Shown here in pieces: positions 1-7,330 of a stretch of 64,000 nt of DNA (its first letter is position 1; every line of letters starts with the position of its first letter). Location: positions 62,001 through 126,000 of the forward strand of contig NZ_LOJJ01000002.1 of assembly GCF_001595985.1 (NCBI RefSeq). The letters are read 5' to 3'. The notes under the pieces were generated by a model. It saw only the letters and a program-made list of their open reading frames with translations. It was not told the DNA's origin and made no database searches. This DNA is from Polynucleobacter sinensis. GTDB taxonomy: Bacteria; Pseudomonadota; Gammaproteobacteria; Burkholderiales; Burkholderiaceae. The translations under genes and the position numbers were made by a program.

Positions 1-588
1 ATCCGCTGTAATCACATTGATAACGCCCTCAGGCACACCAGCCTCATAAGCTAGCTTTACTAAAGCCAAGGCAGAAAGTGGCGTTTGTTCGGCAGGCTTA
101 ATCACAATCGTACAGCCTGCGGCAATTGCCGGCGCAACCTTACGTGTAATCATAGCCAATGGAAAATTCCATGGAGTAATAGAGGCGCAAACCCCAATAG
201 GCTGCTTCAATACCATCATGCGCTTATCACCCCAAGTACTACTTGGAATTGCGCCTGTGACGCGTTTCGCCTCTTCTGCAAACCACTCTAGAAACGAAGC
301 TGCGTAAGAGACCTCGCCCCTTGCTTCTTGCAAAGGCTTGCCCTGCTCTTTACACATTAATTCGGCTAAGTAGCTCGAATTTTCAGTCATCAACTCAAAC
401 CAGCGTCGCAAAATAATCGCACGATCCTTGCCAGTCTTTGCACTCCATGCTGGAAAAGCCTCTTTCGCTTTATTAATAGCAAGCTCAGCTTCAATGGCGC
501 CCATGTTTTGAACGCGCTCGAGTACCTCACCTGTTGCAGGATTAAATACTTCGAATGTTTTTGGCGCCATTGAGTCTGAATCTTTCAT
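1..588 (-). CDS. gabD: NAD(P)-dependent succinate-semialdehyde dehydrogenase, N-terminal 196 codons (cut by left window edge)
   Basis: Aldehyde dehydrogenase superfamily, oxidising succinate semialdehyde (or a similar dicarboxylate semialdehyde) to the acid. Reading the minus strand from the ATG at 588 gives an uninterrupted GabD-like N terminus. It contains NPATGEVL near the start, ITPWNFP (the catalytic-site Asn motif) near residue 140 and VIKPAEQTP (cofactor Lys) near residue 165. The catalytic Cys lies beyond the window. A second in-frame ATG at 570 is an alternative start; neither has a strong Shine-Dalgarno. It is the fourth gene of the operon beginning at 2888, 19 bases after the Bug receptor. 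Exact substrate is inferred from family resemblance only. Confidence 0.85.
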   Translation of the reverse strand, partial: MKDSDSMAPKTFEVFNPATGEVLERVQNMGAIEAELAINKAKEAFPAWSAKTGKDRAIILRRWFELMTENSSYLAELMCKEQGKPLQEARGEVSYAASFLEWFAEEAKRVTGAIPSSTWGDKRMMVLKQPIGVCASITPWNFPLAMITRKVAPAIAAGCTIVIKPAEQTPLSALALVKLAYEAGVPEGVINVITAD

Positions 589-607
589 TTTCTATGTTTA
601 CTAAATA

Positions 608-1576
608 TTACTGAGGTTTAACTCCGGCATTCTTCATGGCAGTCTTCCATCTCTCAATATCGGCCTCTAGGAATTTGGATAAGGCTGCTGGATTAGCCAT
701 AGCTGGGGTAGCAACTGCTGCATCCATTTCACTAAAACGACGAGTCAAGACGGGATCCTTGAGTGCAACATTCAACGCCTTTACAAACCGATCAATAACA
801 GGCTTTGGCGTATCTTTTGGTGCATACAAACCATGCCAAACTGACAACTGAAATCCTGGCATTCCCGATTGACTGAAAGTTGGGACGGTAGGCAATGAGC
901 TAATGCGCTCCTTAGTTGCCACTGCAATTGCTTTTAAATTTCCGGCGCGAATGTGCTGCAATGTACTCGCTGGCTGGTCGCAAATCGCGTCTACCTGTCC
1001 TGCTAGCAAATCGTTTAGCGCTGGGCCAGTACCTTTGTAGGAAACCGATGTCCAAGACGCAGACAAGGTTGATTTCATCAAGGTTTCGCATAAATTAGAT
1101 GTTGCGCCAAATCCAGCATTCGCAAAATTCAACTTACCAGGGTTCGCCCTCACATAATCAATAAAGCCATGCAAGGACTCCGCTGGGAAATCTTTTCTGA
1201 CAACCAATACCATTGGGACATCGGCAACCATACCAATTGGCGAAAAATCCTTCAATGGGTCATAAGTCAATTTGGAATATAGCGCTGGGGCTGAAGCTTG
1301 AGCCATATTATGGAATAGAACTGTATAGCCATCGGGCTTAGAGTTGACGACTTTTGCAGCGCCGATTGTTCCACCTGCTCCACCAGTGTTATCAACAACT
1401 ACAGGCTGACCCAAATCCTTAGAAAGTACCTGAGCCAAAATTCTACCCAAAACGTCCGTTGATCCAGCAGGAGCATACGGAACAATCATGGTGATTTGTT
1501 TATCGGGGTATGCAGCAAACGAAGCAGATGCAGATACACAAGCAAGCAATAACAGCGTTTTTTTAATGAGTTTCAT
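608..1576 (-). CDS. Bug/TctC-family periplasmic solute-binding protein (tripartite tricarboxylate transporter receptor)
   Basis: A 322-residue extracytoplasmic receptor with a Sec signal peptide (KK at 5-6, hydrophobic to about residue 20, cleavage near Ala21). The family hallmark YAPAGSTDVLGR is at 34-45, and an N-terminal strand of TITMIVPY type precedes it. Members bind carboxylates or amides for TctAB-type permeases. The start has a good ribosome site (GGAGAAATC before ATG at 1576). It is the third gene of the CMD/dehydrogenase/Bug/gabD operon, so its ligand is probably the precursor of the semialdehyde handled by GabD. That ligand assignment is inference. Confidence 0.92.
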   Translation of the reverse strand: MKLIKKTLLLLACVSASASFAAYPDKQITMIVPYAPAGSTDVLGRILAQVLSKDLGQPVVVDNTGGAGGTIGAAKVVNSKPDGYTVLFHNMAQASAPALYSKLTYDPLKDFSPIGMVADVPMVLVVRKDFPAESLHGFIDYVRANPGKLNFANAGFGATSNLCETLMKSTLSASWTSVSYKGTGPALNDLLAGQVDAICDQPASTLQHIRAGNLKAIAVATKERISSLPTVPTFSQSGMPGFQLSVWHGLYAPKDTPKPVIDRFVKALNVALKDPVLTRRFSEMDAAVATPAMANPAALSKFLEADIERWKTAMKNAGVKPQ

Positions 1577-1611
1577 GATTTCTCCATGGAATCGTTTTAG
1601 AGGGTGCTCTC

Positions 1612-2511
1612 TTATTTCTTTTGGGTTCTAACGTAGTCAAAGACAGCAGTATGATCTGCGCCCTTACCCAATTTTTCATCTGCCTCTTTGGCGGTTGCAA
1701 AGCATTGCTTTGCTAAGTTTGCATAGCAATTCATGCCTTCGATGAAGCTTAGGGCAATCTGAATATCTTTGCGCATCAGAGCCAATGCGAAACCAGAATT
1801 AAACGCATCGTTAAGCATGAAATTTTCAACCTTATTCTCGGTTGTATTATTTCGACCGGTAGAGGCGTTAAAAACTTGATTCACGACGTGTGGATCTAAA
1901 CCAAATGCTTTAGCAGCATTCAAAGCCTCACATGTCGCAATCAAACCGGCTGCTGATACATAGTTATTCAGAGCCTTGACTGCATGCGCCGCACCCGCAT
2001 CACCAACATGTGTAATGTTTTTACCCATACATTCGAGTAGTGATAGGGTCTCGTCATAATGTTCTTTTTTACCGCCAACAATAATTGCCAGTGAACCATC
2101 AATCGCTTTTTTCACACCGCCAGATACAGGTGCATCTACAAAGTGAATGCCAAGCTGCTCCAACTTTTGCTTGTTTTCTTTTGATGAAATAGGGCTTGAT
2201 GAGCTCATATCAATGAGAAAACTACCTTTTGCCAAACCATCAGCAAGTGCTGGGCTACCATTAGCACCCCACAATAACGCATCAATAATTTTGCTATCAG
2301 GCAACATTAAAATGGTCACGTCCGCACCCTTTACCGCCTCGGCCGGGGATGCGGCAAATGTGAAAGCCTTGTCATCAGCAAATTTTGTGGCCACTTCTTT
2401 ATTCAAGTCGAATCCAGCAACCGCATAACCCGACTTCAACAAATTTTTGGCCATGGGTAAACCCATCAGCCCCAAGCCCACAAAAGCGACTTTAGTTTCT
2501 GATGGCTTCAT
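1612..2511 (-). CDS. 3-hydroxyisobutyrate dehydrogenase-family NAD(P)-dependent oxidoreductase
   Basis: A beta-hydroxyacid dehydrogenase of 299 residues, the usual length. The Rossmann nucleotide motif GLGLMG is at 12-17, the substrate-binding signature DAPVSGG at 126-132 and the catalytic Lys at 179 in HAVKALNN. Family members interconvert 3-hydroxy acids and semialdehydes (3-hydroxyisobutyrate, tartronate semialdehyde, L-threonate). The start ATG shares its first base with the last base of the upstream CMD gene, indicating translational coupling. With gabD in the same operon it could generate or drain a semialdehyde; the substrate cannot be named from sequence. Confidence 0.9.
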   Translation of the reverse strand: MKPSETKVAFVGLGLMGLPMAKNLLKSGYAVAGFDLNKEVATKFADDKAFTFAASPAEAVKGADVTILMLPDSKIIDALLWGANGSPALADGLAKGSFLIDMSSSSPISSKENKQKLEQLGIHFVDAPVSGGVKKAIDGSLAIIVGGKKEHYDETLSLLECMGKNITHVGDAGAAHAVKALNNYVSAAGLIATCEALNAAKAFGLDPHVVNQVFNASTGRNNTTENKVENFMLNDAFNSGFALALMRKDIQIALSFIEGMNCYANLAKQCFATAKEADEKLGKGADHTAVFDYVRTQKK

Positions 2512-2888
2512 TAGATTCCCATTTCCTTGAAGACTTCTTTTGCCACGCGGAAACTATCAATTGCCGCTGGCACGCCACAGTAAATTGCTACTTGCAAAAA
2601 TACTTCCTGGATTTCATTTTTTGTCAGCCCATTATTGATTGCGCCACGAACATGTAACTTCAATTCATGTGGGCGATTAAGCGCAGCAATCATTCCCAAG
2701 TTCAAGAAGCTACGTGTTTTACGCTCTAAACCAGGGCGATTCCAGATCTCATTCCAGCAATACTCAGTGACCAGCTCCTGCATTGGCATATTGAAGTCAT
2801 CTGCATTCTTTAGTGATGTCTCAACATATTCGGCACCCAAAACTTCTTTACGTGTTTTAAGGCCTTTTTCAAATAATTCGCGGTTCAT
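2511..2888 (-). CDS. Carboxymuconolactone decarboxylase (CMD)-family protein
   Basis: A 125-residue all-helical CMD-fold protein resembling 4-carboxymuconolactone decarboxylase in length and in the region ELKLHVRGAINNGLTKNEI (76-94), with His79 in the expected position. It has a single Cys104 and no CxxC pair, so it is not an AhpD-type peroxidase. It is the first gene of the operon, downstream of a palindrome shared with the neighbouring gntR. No other beta-ketoadipate genes are present, so I do not call it pcaC. Role in the pathway unknown. Confidence 0.82.
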   Translation of the reverse strand: MNRELFEKGLKTRKEVLGAEYVETSLKNADDFNMPMQELVTEYCWNEIWNRPGLERKTRSFLNLGMIAALNRPHELKLHVRGAINNGLTKNEIQEVFLQVAIYCGVPAAIDSFRVAKEVFKEMGI

Positions 2889-2978
2889 ATTTATTCCTAT
2901 CGGTTAATTAAATTTTTATGTCGTTTGATTGACTGAAGGGCAAAACAAGCTGCCTCAGATAAATTGAATCTTACCCTA

Positions 2979-2993
2979 TTTTGTATTACAAAA
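2979..2993. promoter_or_regulatory. Candidate GntR operator upstream of the CMD operon
   Basis: A perfect palindrome of 7-base arms, TTTTGTA-T-TACAAAA, about 90 bases upstream of the first gene of the operon. An almost identical 15-mer lies just upstream of the adjacent gntR gene (3762-3776), which is what suggests GntR binding. FCD-type GntR proteins bind short palindromes with A/T-rich arms. Not experimentally supported here. Confidence 0.5.
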
Positions 2994-3024
2994 CTACAAT
3001 AATACGGTAAGGGTTTTTACTTAT

Positions 3025-3056
3025 AAGAAAAGGGCGCCTTAGCGCCCTCTTTTCTT
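3025..3056 (-). terminator. Rho-independent terminator downstream of gntR
   Basis: Stem GGGCGC/GCGCCC with loop CTTA, flanked by an A-rich left side and T-rich right side, so on the minus strand the hairpin is followed by TTTTCTT. It lies 23 bases past the end of the gntR gene. The flanks can also pair on the plus strand. Confidence 0.7.
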
Positions 3057-3078
3057 GATGCGCAGATCCGATGAGAAA

Positions 3079-3747
3079 TTAGCTGGAAGTTTCCGACAAG
3101 ACCCTCAAGGCAATTTTGGAGGCAGCCTGAATATGCTCATAAGCAAGAGTTTTGGATTTCTCATAATCCCGATCTTTGATTGCCTTAAACATTTGATCTA
3201 TCTCCTTTAGGCTCTTGCTCAAACGATCTGGCTGGAGAAGCGAAGTCCCACGAAGAATGTTTACCCTATCTAGTAACTTATTTAGACTTTCACTCACTAA
3301 TTTATTTCCACAGCCATCGAGGATGATCTTGTACACATGGGATTTAGCATCGAGTAGGATCTGCTTCTCTTCCATTTTCGCCGCTTCATTGAGTTTTTGG
3401 ATTGCAAGCCCCAACTCCTTAATTTGCGCATCTGATGCTAGGCGAGAAAATTCTGCAACCGCAAAACTCTCAAGCAATGCACGAAAAGCATAAAGTTCGC
3501 TAGCCTCCTCACAAGAAACAGAAGCTACAACTGGCCCCCGATGGAGCTCATGGGTAATCAACTTATCCGCCTCTAATTGACGCAATGCCTCCCTTACAGG
3601 TGGGCGACTCACTCCCAGTAACTCACAGATTTCTCGCTCAATCAGCCTATCCCCTGGCTTGTACTTGCCACCAACAATTGCCTGCTTTAAATAGGCCTCC
3701 ACATACTCTCGCAAGCTTTGGGGTTTGGGTGGGAGGGTGACTGTCAT
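3079..3747 (-). CDS. GntR-family transcriptional regulator, FadR/FCD subfamily
   Basis: A 222-residue regulator: winged helix-turn-helix over about residues 10-75 (LIEREICELLGVSRPPVREAL is the typical recognition region), followed by an all-helical FCD ligand-binding domain. FCD regulators usually respond to a carboxylic acid made or used by the adjacent operon. It is transcribed in the same direction as, and upstream of, the CMD/dehydrogenase/Bug/gabD operon, separated by a terminator. Its own 5' region carries the TTTTGTAT(C/T)ACAAAA palindrome also seen before that operon, which suggests autoregulation. Confidence 0.9.
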   Translation of the reverse strand: MTVTLPPKPQSLREYVEAYLKQAIVGGKYKPGDRLIEREICELLGVSRPPVREALRQLEADKLITHELHRGPVVASVSCEEASELYAFRALLESFAVAEFSRLASDAQIKELGLAIQKLNEAAKMEEKQILLDAKSHVYKIILDGCGNKLVSESLNKLLDRVNILRGTSLLQPDRLSKSLKEIDQMFKAIKDRDYEKSKTLAYEHIQAASKIALRVLSETSS

Positions 3748-3761
3748 TGATTGGCCTTGTT

Positions 3762-3776
3762 TTTTGTATCACAAAA
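3762..3776. promoter_or_regulatory. Candidate GntR autoregulatory operator
   Basis: TTTTGTATCACAAAA, 15 bases upstream of the gntR ATG at 3747. It differs at one base from the perfect palindrome at 2979-2993. The position would block transcription or early elongation of gntR itself. Confidence 0.5.
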
Positions 3777-3855
3777 TACTACACCATAAGCCTAAACTCA
3801 ACTCCCTATTAAGCCAACCCTATTGGCGCAGAATATTTCCACTCCTGGAAAACAA

Positions 3856-3885
3856 AAAACCCTTGAACTTTGATTCAAGGGTTTT
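3856..3885 (-). terminator. Rho-independent terminator downstream of the Rrf2 gene
   Basis: CCCTTGAA and TTCAAGGG form an 8-base stem with a 6-base loop, extended by AAAA/TTTT. On the minus strand it is followed by a run of T residues, 18 bases after the end of the regulator at 3903. Confidence 0.75.
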
Positions 3886-3902
3886 GTCATTGAGGTTTGG
3901 AT

Positions 3903-4451
3903 CTAAACTTTTCTCATTCGTAGATATTTACCAAATGAAAAAATAGAATTTGGCCCCAAGATCTGCTTCACCTTCTTTGAAGGGGATTTTTTTACAAGCT
4001 TCGCAGGAGCTTGGGTGCTCGCTCGCGTCTTTTCTTTAGCCTGAATGGATGCCAAACCTCGCGTACTAGTTTCAATCTGAATCACAGACTGTTGCAGCCC
4101 ATGCTTCAAAGTAATGTCAGCCATCTGCTCGTGCATAAAGACTTGCAAATTCATCCACAAATCAGCGCTCAAATCCTCTTTAGGGGCTTGCTCACCTTCA
4201 ATGGCGATGACAATGTCTTTTAAGGAAATATTTTCAGGTTTAGTCGCGAGAGAATAACCTCCGCCCGGACCACGGTGACTCTGAATCATACCGGCAGACT
4301 TGAGGACGGCAAAAATAATTTCAAGATAAGAAAGTGATAGCCCTTGCCGCTTACTAATCAGCGGCATAGAAATAGCATATCCCTGGGCGGTATGTGCCGC
4401 AATATCTAACAGTACATTAAATGCAATTTTGCTTTTGCTTGAAATTCTCAT
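3903..4451 (-). CDS. Rrf2-family transcriptional regulator lacking Fe-S cysteines
   Basis: A 182-residue protein whose first 90 residues are a typical Rrf2 winged helix (KIAFNVLLDIAAHT, then SLSYLEIIFAVLKSAGMI and the wing SHRGPGGGYSLA). IscR, NsrR and RsrR use three Cys to bind a cluster; this protein contains no Cys at all, so it must sense something else or act without a cofactor. The C terminus is a long Lys/Ala/Ser-rich tail absent from short family members. An upstream TTG at 4460 would add three residues; ATG at 4451 preferred. Monocistronic, with its own terminator; target unknown. Confidence 0.8.
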   Translation of the reverse strand: MRISSKSKIAFNVLLDIAAHTAQGYAISMPLISKRQGLSLSYLEIIFAVLKSAGMIQSHRGPGGGYSLATKPENISLKDIVIAIEGEQAPKEDLSADLWMNLQVFMHEQMADITLKHGLQQSVIQIETSTRGLASIQAKEKTRASTQAPAKLVKKSPSKKVKQILGPNSIFSFGKYLRMRKV

Positions 4452-4499
4452 AGGTACCAATATATCTATTTCATTGGGAATTGCAAGTCTAGGCCTAAA

Positions 4500-5126
4500 T
4501 CAATCCACCCAAGTCGAATATTTTTTCATTACCGAATGAAATAGCTCGGACTGAAGGTGCCGCTCTAACCATTTCTGAGTTGCAGGGAAAGGCAGACCGT
4601 CAAACTGCTGAAGATTAACCATTGAAAACTGCCTCAAAAACGGAAAAATGGCCACATCCACCCAACTTAGCCTATTACCCAGCAAATACTGGCTAGATAA
4701 AAGAGCATCCTCCATGGGCTGCAGCATTAACTCCACTGCAGCCATCAGAATCTCTTCCTGCTTGAGATGGGGAAATCGATTGGGATATTTATATTGATCC
4801 AACAAAACTTTAAATGGCCCATCGTTCTTTTCAATCCAGGCATGGGCGACATTCTCATCGACTTGCTTCCAGCCCTCGGGATCGGATATTCCCAAAGCCC
4901 AATGCATGATGTCCAAGCTTTGATCTAGAACGAGCTCACCCACACACAACACTGGAACAGTACCTTTAGGTGATGCCAGCAGCATCGATTGCGGCTTCTC
5001 CCGCAAGGAAATTTCCCGATGCTCAACTTCAATACCTGCATATCTCAATGCCATCCGAGCCCTCATGGCATAAGGGCATCTTCGATAGGAATATAAAGTT
5101 GGCATCATTATCGTTAACCCAGGCAT
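4500..5126 (-). CDS. Glutathione S-transferase family protein
   Basis: About 208 residues with a thioredoxin-like N-terminal domain. It has the motif CPYAMRAR, reminiscent of glutaredoxin-2/omega-type GSTs with an active-site Cys, then the cis-Pro region GTVPVL and a helical C-terminal domain. Likely a glutathione-dependent reductase or thioltransferase in the cytoplasm. The start is unsettled: candidates are ATG at 5126, ATG at 5108 or TTG at 5159, none with an ideal ribosome site. It follows the AbrB-type permease gene closely on the same strand, probably co-transcribed. Confidence 0.85.
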   Translation of the reverse strand: MPGLTIMMPTLYSYRRCPYAMRARMALRYAGIEVEHREISLREKPQSMLLASPKGTVPVLCVGELVLDQSLDIMHWALGISDPEGWKQVDENVAHAWIEKNDGPFKVLLDQYKYPNRFPHLKQEEILMAAVELMLQPMEDALLSSQYLLGNRLSWVDVAIFPFLRQFSMVNLQQFDGLPFPATQKWLERHLQSELFHSVMKKYSTWVD

Positions 5127-5175
5127 GATCTTCGAATGATCGTCTAATCTCTCTTCCAAGCTTGCATTGATCTAC

Positions 5176-6234
5176 TCAAGACATCCTAGTAGCTACAAAT
5201 TTAGAAACAATGGGGCCAAAGATTAAAACAAATAAAAATCTTGATAGCTGCATTGACATCACAAATCCAGCATCTACAGCGCTAGTTGCGGCAATGACAG
5301 CAACTGAATCAGCGCCACCGGGGCTAGATGCCAGGTATGCGGTGAACAAATCGTAATCCGCCACTTTCCATAAGCCAACAGCGATTATTCCACTTAAGAT
5401 AATCAGCGCACTAATTGCCATCAGAACCTTTGGTAATGAATCCCATGCATGCTTCAAAATTGCTCGGTTAAATCGCAATCCAATACTCCAGCCAATAATT
5501 GCATAAGCTGCAGTTAACAGAGGCAAAGGAAGTTCAATGACTAGCCAGCCAAGATACTGAAATACGATAGCCAATACCAAAGGGATCAGCATTGAGGCTG
5601 CAGGAATAGCAAGCCTATAGACGACCATAGAAACTCCGAGCGCCAAGAACATAGTCATCGCCAGATTGGTATAGTCCAACACAAACCACTGGGGCGATGC
5701 ATGAGCAGGAATTACGCCAGTAGACGCGTAAAAATGCGCTATTACTGCTGCAATTACTGTCACCATAGCTACCCGCAAGTACTGCATAAAAGCCACCAAG
5801 CGCACATCGGCGCCATAAGACTCAGCCATGACTACCATCGCGGCTGCTGCCCCAGGAGCCAATCCCCATACCGCGGTACTTCCTGGAAAAATGCCCCGCC
5901 GCATAAAGAACCAACCTAACAAAACGCTTGCAGCAAAAACCGATAAAGATACGCCCACAAAAAGTAGCCAATGATTTCCCAGGCTATTGAGAGCCTGAGG
6001 ATCCAAACTACGCGCCATCAAACAAGCAATCACCCCTTGAGCTAAACCAAAATACCATTTGGGAATAGTTAAAACCGATCCCCGAGTAGACATCAAAATT
6101 GCAGCAAGCATGCAACCTAGTAGAACGGCGGCAGGGAAATGACCCAGATTAAGTAGTGCAGAAAATAGGATGCTCAGACAAACCAAAAACACCCAACGGA
6201 TAGGTGTGCTGGCTTGGGGGAAATGAAAATGCAT
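5176..6234 (-). CDS. AbrB-family membrane protein (putative transporter/regulator)
   Basis: A 352-residue integral membrane protein with about ten hydrophobic segments arranged as two similar halves, as in the AbrB duplication family (COG3180). These proteins were historically mislabelled ammonia monooxygenases and have no demonstrated substrate. Recognisable stretches are GSTAVWGLAPGAAAAMV in the first half and LASSPGGADSVAVIAA in the second, the repeated family signature. Upstream gene of the GST pair. Function unknown; transport is inferred from topology. Confidence 0.82.
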   Translation of the reverse strand: MHFHFPQASTPIRWVFLVCLSILFSALLNLGHFPAAVLLGCMLAAILMSTRGSVLTIPKWYFGLAQGVIACLMARSLDPQALNSLGNHWLLFVGVSLSVFAASVLLGWFFMRRGIFPGSTAVWGLAPGAAAAMVVMAESYGADVRLVAFMQYLRVAMVTVIAAVIAHFYASTGVIPAHASPQWFVLDYTNLAMTMFLALGVSMVVYRLAIPAASMLIPLVLAIVFQYLGWLVIELPLPLLTAAYAIIGWSIGLRFNRAILKHAWDSLPKVLMAISALIILSGIIAVGLWKVADYDLFTAYLASSPGGADSVAVIAATSAVDAGFVMSMQLSRFLFVLIFGPIVSKFVATRMS

Positions 6235-6259
6235 ACCGAATATTAGTCTATTGGAGAAT

Positions 6260-6306
6260 GGGTAGTCTGCTTGATTCTGAATGCGTTTATTTGCCGCCGA
6301 CTACCC
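6260..6306. repeat. 8-base inverted repeat in the AbrB upstream region
   Basis: GGGTAGTC (6260-6267) and GACTACCC (6299-6306) are perfect reverse complements separated by 31 bases. They lie between the end of the Bug gene and the start of the AbrB gene. There is no T run, so this is not a clear terminator; it may be a regulator-binding pair or chance. Confidence 0.3.
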
Positions 6307-6331
6307 TACAACTTATAAATAGAGATGAAGC

Positions 6332-7315
6332 CTACTTCAATGTGATTCCTGCTTCCTTAATGACTTGCGTATAACGCTTTAACTCATCATTTAATGAAGC
6401 CGTAAATTGCTCTGGACTGCCTGAAGAAACTCCATAACCCATTGCCTCTACCTGCTTCTTAAATTCAGGATTCTCAAGAATTGCCAGCGTATCGCGATTA
6501 ATTTTTCTGACGATCTCTTTAGGCGTACCTGCTGGAGCCAAAATTCCTTGCCAGCTTTCCACATTAAATCCAGGAACGCCCGACTCAGCAATAGTGGGAA
6601 CATCTGGCAATGCCAAAGATCTATACGAAGTCGTCACTGCAATAGGAACTAATTTTTTAGCTTTAATAAATTCAGTGACTGCGGCTGTAGTAATCATCGT
6701 CGCGTCAACATGATCACCCATCACAGCAAGCGCAGCAGGACCGCCCCCAGGATATGGGATGTAATTCACATTAAGCTGCAAAGCTTTACGCAGCATTTCG
6801 TGTGAAATATGTCCAATGCCTCCATTGGTAGGCAGACCTACGGAGATAATCCCGGGCTTACTGCGAACTAAGTCCGCATATTCCTTCAAAGTAGTAACAC
6901 CTAGTCCAGGGCGAACTACCAAGATTTGGGGATTTGCTGCGACCTTGACGACACCAGTGAGATCACTCAGAGAATAAGATGGCTTGGCAATTAAAGCGAG
7001 GTTCAAAACAACTGCATCGCTGTGCAACAACAAGGTATACCCATCCGGCTTTGATTTGGCAACATAAGCAGCCCCTATAGCCCCACCTGCCCCAGTCATA
7101 TTCTCAACAATCACCGGCTGCTTCCAAGTCACAGATAACTTCTCAGCAACCAATCTTGCCAGGCGATCCGTGCTCCCCCCGGCCGACACTGGAATAATGA
7201 TCTTTACCGGCTTAGAAGGATAGATTTCATTGCCGTGAGCACTACCCTGGAAAGCGGCAATCAAAATCCCGACAAATAAATACAGATAACGTTTTGTGAT
7301 TTTGTTTAAGTTCAT
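6332..7315 (-). CDS. Bug/TctC-family periplasmic solute-binding protein
   Basis: 327 residues with a signal peptide of about 28 residues (cleavage near SAHG). The ligand-loop motif IPVSAGGSTDRLAR begins at 41. Last gene of the six-gene operon running from 13023, 15 bases after the rhodanese gene. This operon carries two Bug receptors (the other at 8918-9907) that differ clearly in sequence, so they probably recognise different or related ligands rather than being a recent duplication. Confidence 0.92.
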   Translation of the reverse strand: MNLNKITKRYLYLFVGILIAAFQGSAHGNEIYPSKPVKIIIPVSAGGSTDRLARLVAEKLSVTWKQPVIVENMTGAGGAIGAAYVAKSKPDGYTLLLHSDAVVLNLALIAKPSYSLSDLTGVVKVAANPQILVVRPGLGVTTLKEYADLVRSKPGIISVGLPTNGGIGHISHEMLRKALQLNVNYIPYPGGGPAALAVMGDHVDATMITTAAVTEFIKAKKLVPIAVTTSYRSLALPDVPTIAESGVPGFNVESWQGILAPAGTPKEIVRKINRDTLAILENPEFKKQVEAMGYGVSSGSPEQFTASLNDELKRYTQVIKEAGITLK

Positions 7316-7330
7316 GATCGGACCGGGTGC

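Noticed and set aside
2511..2888. Calling the CMD protein PcaC of the beta-ketoadipate pathway
   Set aside because: No other pca gene is nearby; the neighbours are hydroxyacid and semialdehyde dehydrogenases, so only the family is supported.
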